Below are positions 62,864 to 64,000 of a stretch of 64,000 nucleotides of DNA, one piece after another (positions within the stretch are counted from its first letter, which is position 1; each line of letters begins with the position of its first letter). Source of the DNA: Epilithonimonas vandammei (lineage in GTDB: Bacteria > Bacteroidota > Bacteroidia > Flavobacteriales > Weeksellaceae); NCBI RefSeq assembly GCF_003860525.1, contig NZ_CP034161.1, positions 434,001 through 498,000 on the forward strand, read 5' to 3'. A program made the position numbers and the translations under genes. Under the pieces are notes generated by a model, which had not been told where the DNA came from, made no database searches, and saw only the letters and a program-made list of their open reading frames with translations.

Positions 62864-63364
62864 ATGAAAAAGTTAATACTCATTGGAATTGCCGGTCTGT
62901 CACTGGCATCCTGCAAAACAATTTCTAAGCAGTATGTTGTCCGACCAAAATCGTATACGGAAACACAGGGAACTGCAACATTTACTCAGAAAAAAGGCAA
63001 AGTGGAAATGGATCTTAGCGTATTCAAACTCAAACCAGGATTGCATGCCGTTCATATCCACGAGTTTGGAAACTGTAGTGCAACCGATGCATCTTCTGCC
63101 GGCGGCCACTGGAATCCTTCGAAAGATAACCACGGAAAATGGGAGTCCGATCATTTTCACATGGGTGATATTGGTAATCTGGATGCAGACAAAGACGGAA
63201 AGTCTCGTCTGATATTTTCAACGGACAAATGGTGTCTTGGATGTGATGATCCAATGAAAAACATTATCGGAAAATCTATTGTGATCCACGCAGGAGTAGA
63301 TGATTTTCATACTCAGCCAACTGGAAATGCAGGAGGAAGAATTGGGTGTGTGGAGATAAAGTAG
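62864..63364 (+). CDS. sodC: Copper/zinc superoxide dismutase, lipoprotein
   Basis: A 166-residue lipoprotein (lipobox LASCKTI) with all metal ligand motifs: HAVHIHEFGNC, AGGHWNP, HFHMGDIGNL and VIHAGVDDFHT. The C terminus NAGGRIGCVEI holds the disulfide Cys. It dismutates superoxide in the periplasm. A -7-like TATATTTG lies at 62835-62842. The 3' end is near a long hairpin shared with yraN. Confidence 0.92.
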   Translation: MKKLILIGIAGLSLASCKTISKQYVVRPKSYTETQGTATFTQKKGKVEMDLSVFKLKPGLHAVHIHEFGNCSATDASSAGGHWNPSKDNHGKWESDHFHMGDIGNLDADKDGKSRLIFSTDKWCLGCDDPMKNIIGKSIVIHAGVDDFHTQPTGNAGGRIGCVEIK

Positions 63365-63453
63365 TACAGATTTTGATGATAATAGACGGATATATAACAA
63401 ACAATAATAGGTAATCTGTTATAGATCTGTCTATACTCTTTCCTGTCTAAAGA

Positions 63454-63822
63454 TTATATTTCAAAACTTTGGAAAGCATCAATTATATGATTGATTTCCA
63501 AAGTTTTTTGATGGTTTGGAAGTACAGAAATAATATCAAACCTTACTTCTTTATTAATATTATTCTCTTCAACAAAATAATTGGCAGCTGATATTAATAA
63601 CTTGATTTTCTTTTTATTAACTGCTTCCTGTGGTTCAAGAAAAGCATCTGTATTTCTGGCTTTAACTTCTATGATGATGATTTGATTTTGCTTCTCAGCG
63701 ATGATATCGATTTCCGCTTTCAGATATCGGAAATTGCGCGCAAGAATCTTATATTCTGCTTTGACTAAAAAATCCACCGCAAGATCTTCGGCAATCTTTC
63801 CAAATTCGTTATGGTCTGCCAT
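63454..63822 (-). CDS. UPF0102 (YraN-family) protein
   Basis: A 122-residue protein with the UPF0102 endonuclease-like fold: GKIAEDLAVDFLVKAEYKILARNFRYLKAEIDIIAEKQNQIIIIEVKARN, where Asp, Glu and Lys of the last block could form a nuclease centre. Actual activity is unsettled. Its last codons form part of a long hairpin that may terminate sodC. Confidence 0.88.
   Translation of the reverse strand: MADHNEFGKIAEDLAVDFLVKAEYKILARNFRYLKAEIDIIAEKQNQIIIIEVKARNTDAFLEPQEAVNKKKIKLLISAANYFVEENNINKEVRFDIISVLPNHQKTLEINHIIDAFQSFEI
63463..63512 (+). terminator. Long hairpin shared by yraN coding end and sodC termination
   Basis: AAAACTTTGGAAA (63463-63475) pairs perfectly with TTTCCAAAGTTTT (63495-63507). 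The loop can pair further (ATCAAT with ATTGAT). Six T follow on the plus strand, as for the sodC transcript, and the hairpin lies inside the 3' end of the yraN gene. Confidence 0.65.
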
Positions 63823-63834
63823 TTTGGACTCTTA

Positions 63835-64000
63835 TTAATGAAATTCCACAAGTACTTTTTTATCTACTTTCATTTTGACTTCTGAACCAATAATCAATGG
63901 TCTGTTGTCGTAAATATGGCCATTCGGGAATGCATAAACTGTTGGAAAATCATATTTTGAAACTCGGTCGGCAATCAGTTGATATGTAAAAGAATCATAG
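63835..64000 (-). CDS. LD-carboxypeptidase (S66 family), C-terminal end only
   Basis: The window's edge cuts the gene. The 55 visible codons end ...VLVEFH with TAA at 63835-63837, and include VYAFPNGHIYDNRPLIIGSEVKMKV. The GHxxDN segment matches the His-containing C terminus of S66 peptidases (LdcA/MccF-like), which hydrolyse the L,D bond in murein tetrapeptides or inactivate peptide antibiotics. The N terminus with the Ser nucleophile is outside. Confidence 0.7.
   Translation of the reverse strand, partial: YDSFTYQLIADRVSKYDFPTVYAFPNGHIYDNRPLIIGSEVKMKVDKKVLVEFH

Noticed and set aside
1-64000. CRISPR arrays, tRNA and rRNA genes
   Set aside because: No regular spaced repeat array and no cloverleaf or rRNA-like sequence was noticed on either strand. 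A tRNA-finder run would decide.

Overview
The window looks like chromosomal DNA of a member of the Bacteroidota, class Flavobacteriia, most like the Chryseobacterium/Epilithonimonas group (judged from protein style, AT-rich DNA and gene content, not from a database search). Supporting signs are -7 elements of the TAnnTTTG type, few strong Shine-Dalgarno sites, TonB-dependent receptors, many short lipoproteins, and the DUF4271-hemD and MlaE/MlaF-like pairs.

Layout. (1) Positions 1-11.5 kb are an accessory island that runs off the left edge. It holds a truncated hypothetical gene with an unusual three-hairpin leader, a RecA-fold ATPase (AAA_24-like) overlapping a DUF3871 gene, a two-gene module (NdpA/NA37-like protein plus a large membrane protein) whose second gene is split by an IS3-family element, and a cassette of small unrecognised genes with an XRE regulator. 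A perfect 20-bp direct repeat (7555-7574 and 11414-11433) flanks that cassette. No integrase or relaxase lies in the window. (2) 11.7-29.3 kb is mostly housekeeping: glycosyltransferase, sugar dehydrogenase lipoprotein, TonB receptor, tsaB, Fic protein, SDR, msrB, acyl-CoA dehydrogenase, a metal-handling cluster (Cys-rich protein, HMA protein, HMA-TonB receptor fusion), pyrD and an RluA-type synthase. An IS4-family element sits exactly in the loop of the terminator between the sugar dehydrogenase and the TonB receptor. (3) 29.4-31.0 kb is a small accessory patch: an IS1595-like transposase N-terminus next to a RhuM-family gene. (4) 31.1-64 kb is conserved core: glycyl-tRNA synthetase, pgi, folD-queE, sugar-phosphate transferase, MlaE/MlaF transporter, AraC regulator, M48 protease, thiL, BaiN-like flavoprotein, mutS, MBL-rhodanese fusion, thioredoxin, omega-amidase, L,D-transpeptidase, a histidine kinase/response regulator pair, an oligopeptidase B-like protease, hemD, sodC, yraN, and an LD-carboxypeptidase cut by the right edge. 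Two degraded genes lie just before sodC.

The points most worth a second look are the IS-broken two-gene membrane/nucleoid module, the HMA-plus-CC-motif fusion to a TonB receptor, the IS4 element inserted precisely into a terminator loop while carrying its own end terminator, the direct repeat around the small-gene cassette, and a possible terminated RNA inside the IS3 element. Several nested palindromic intergenic repeats (21740-21844, 23822-23893, 24318-24390, 52893-52962) look like REP/MITE-like families. No tRNA, rRNA or CRISPR array was seen.
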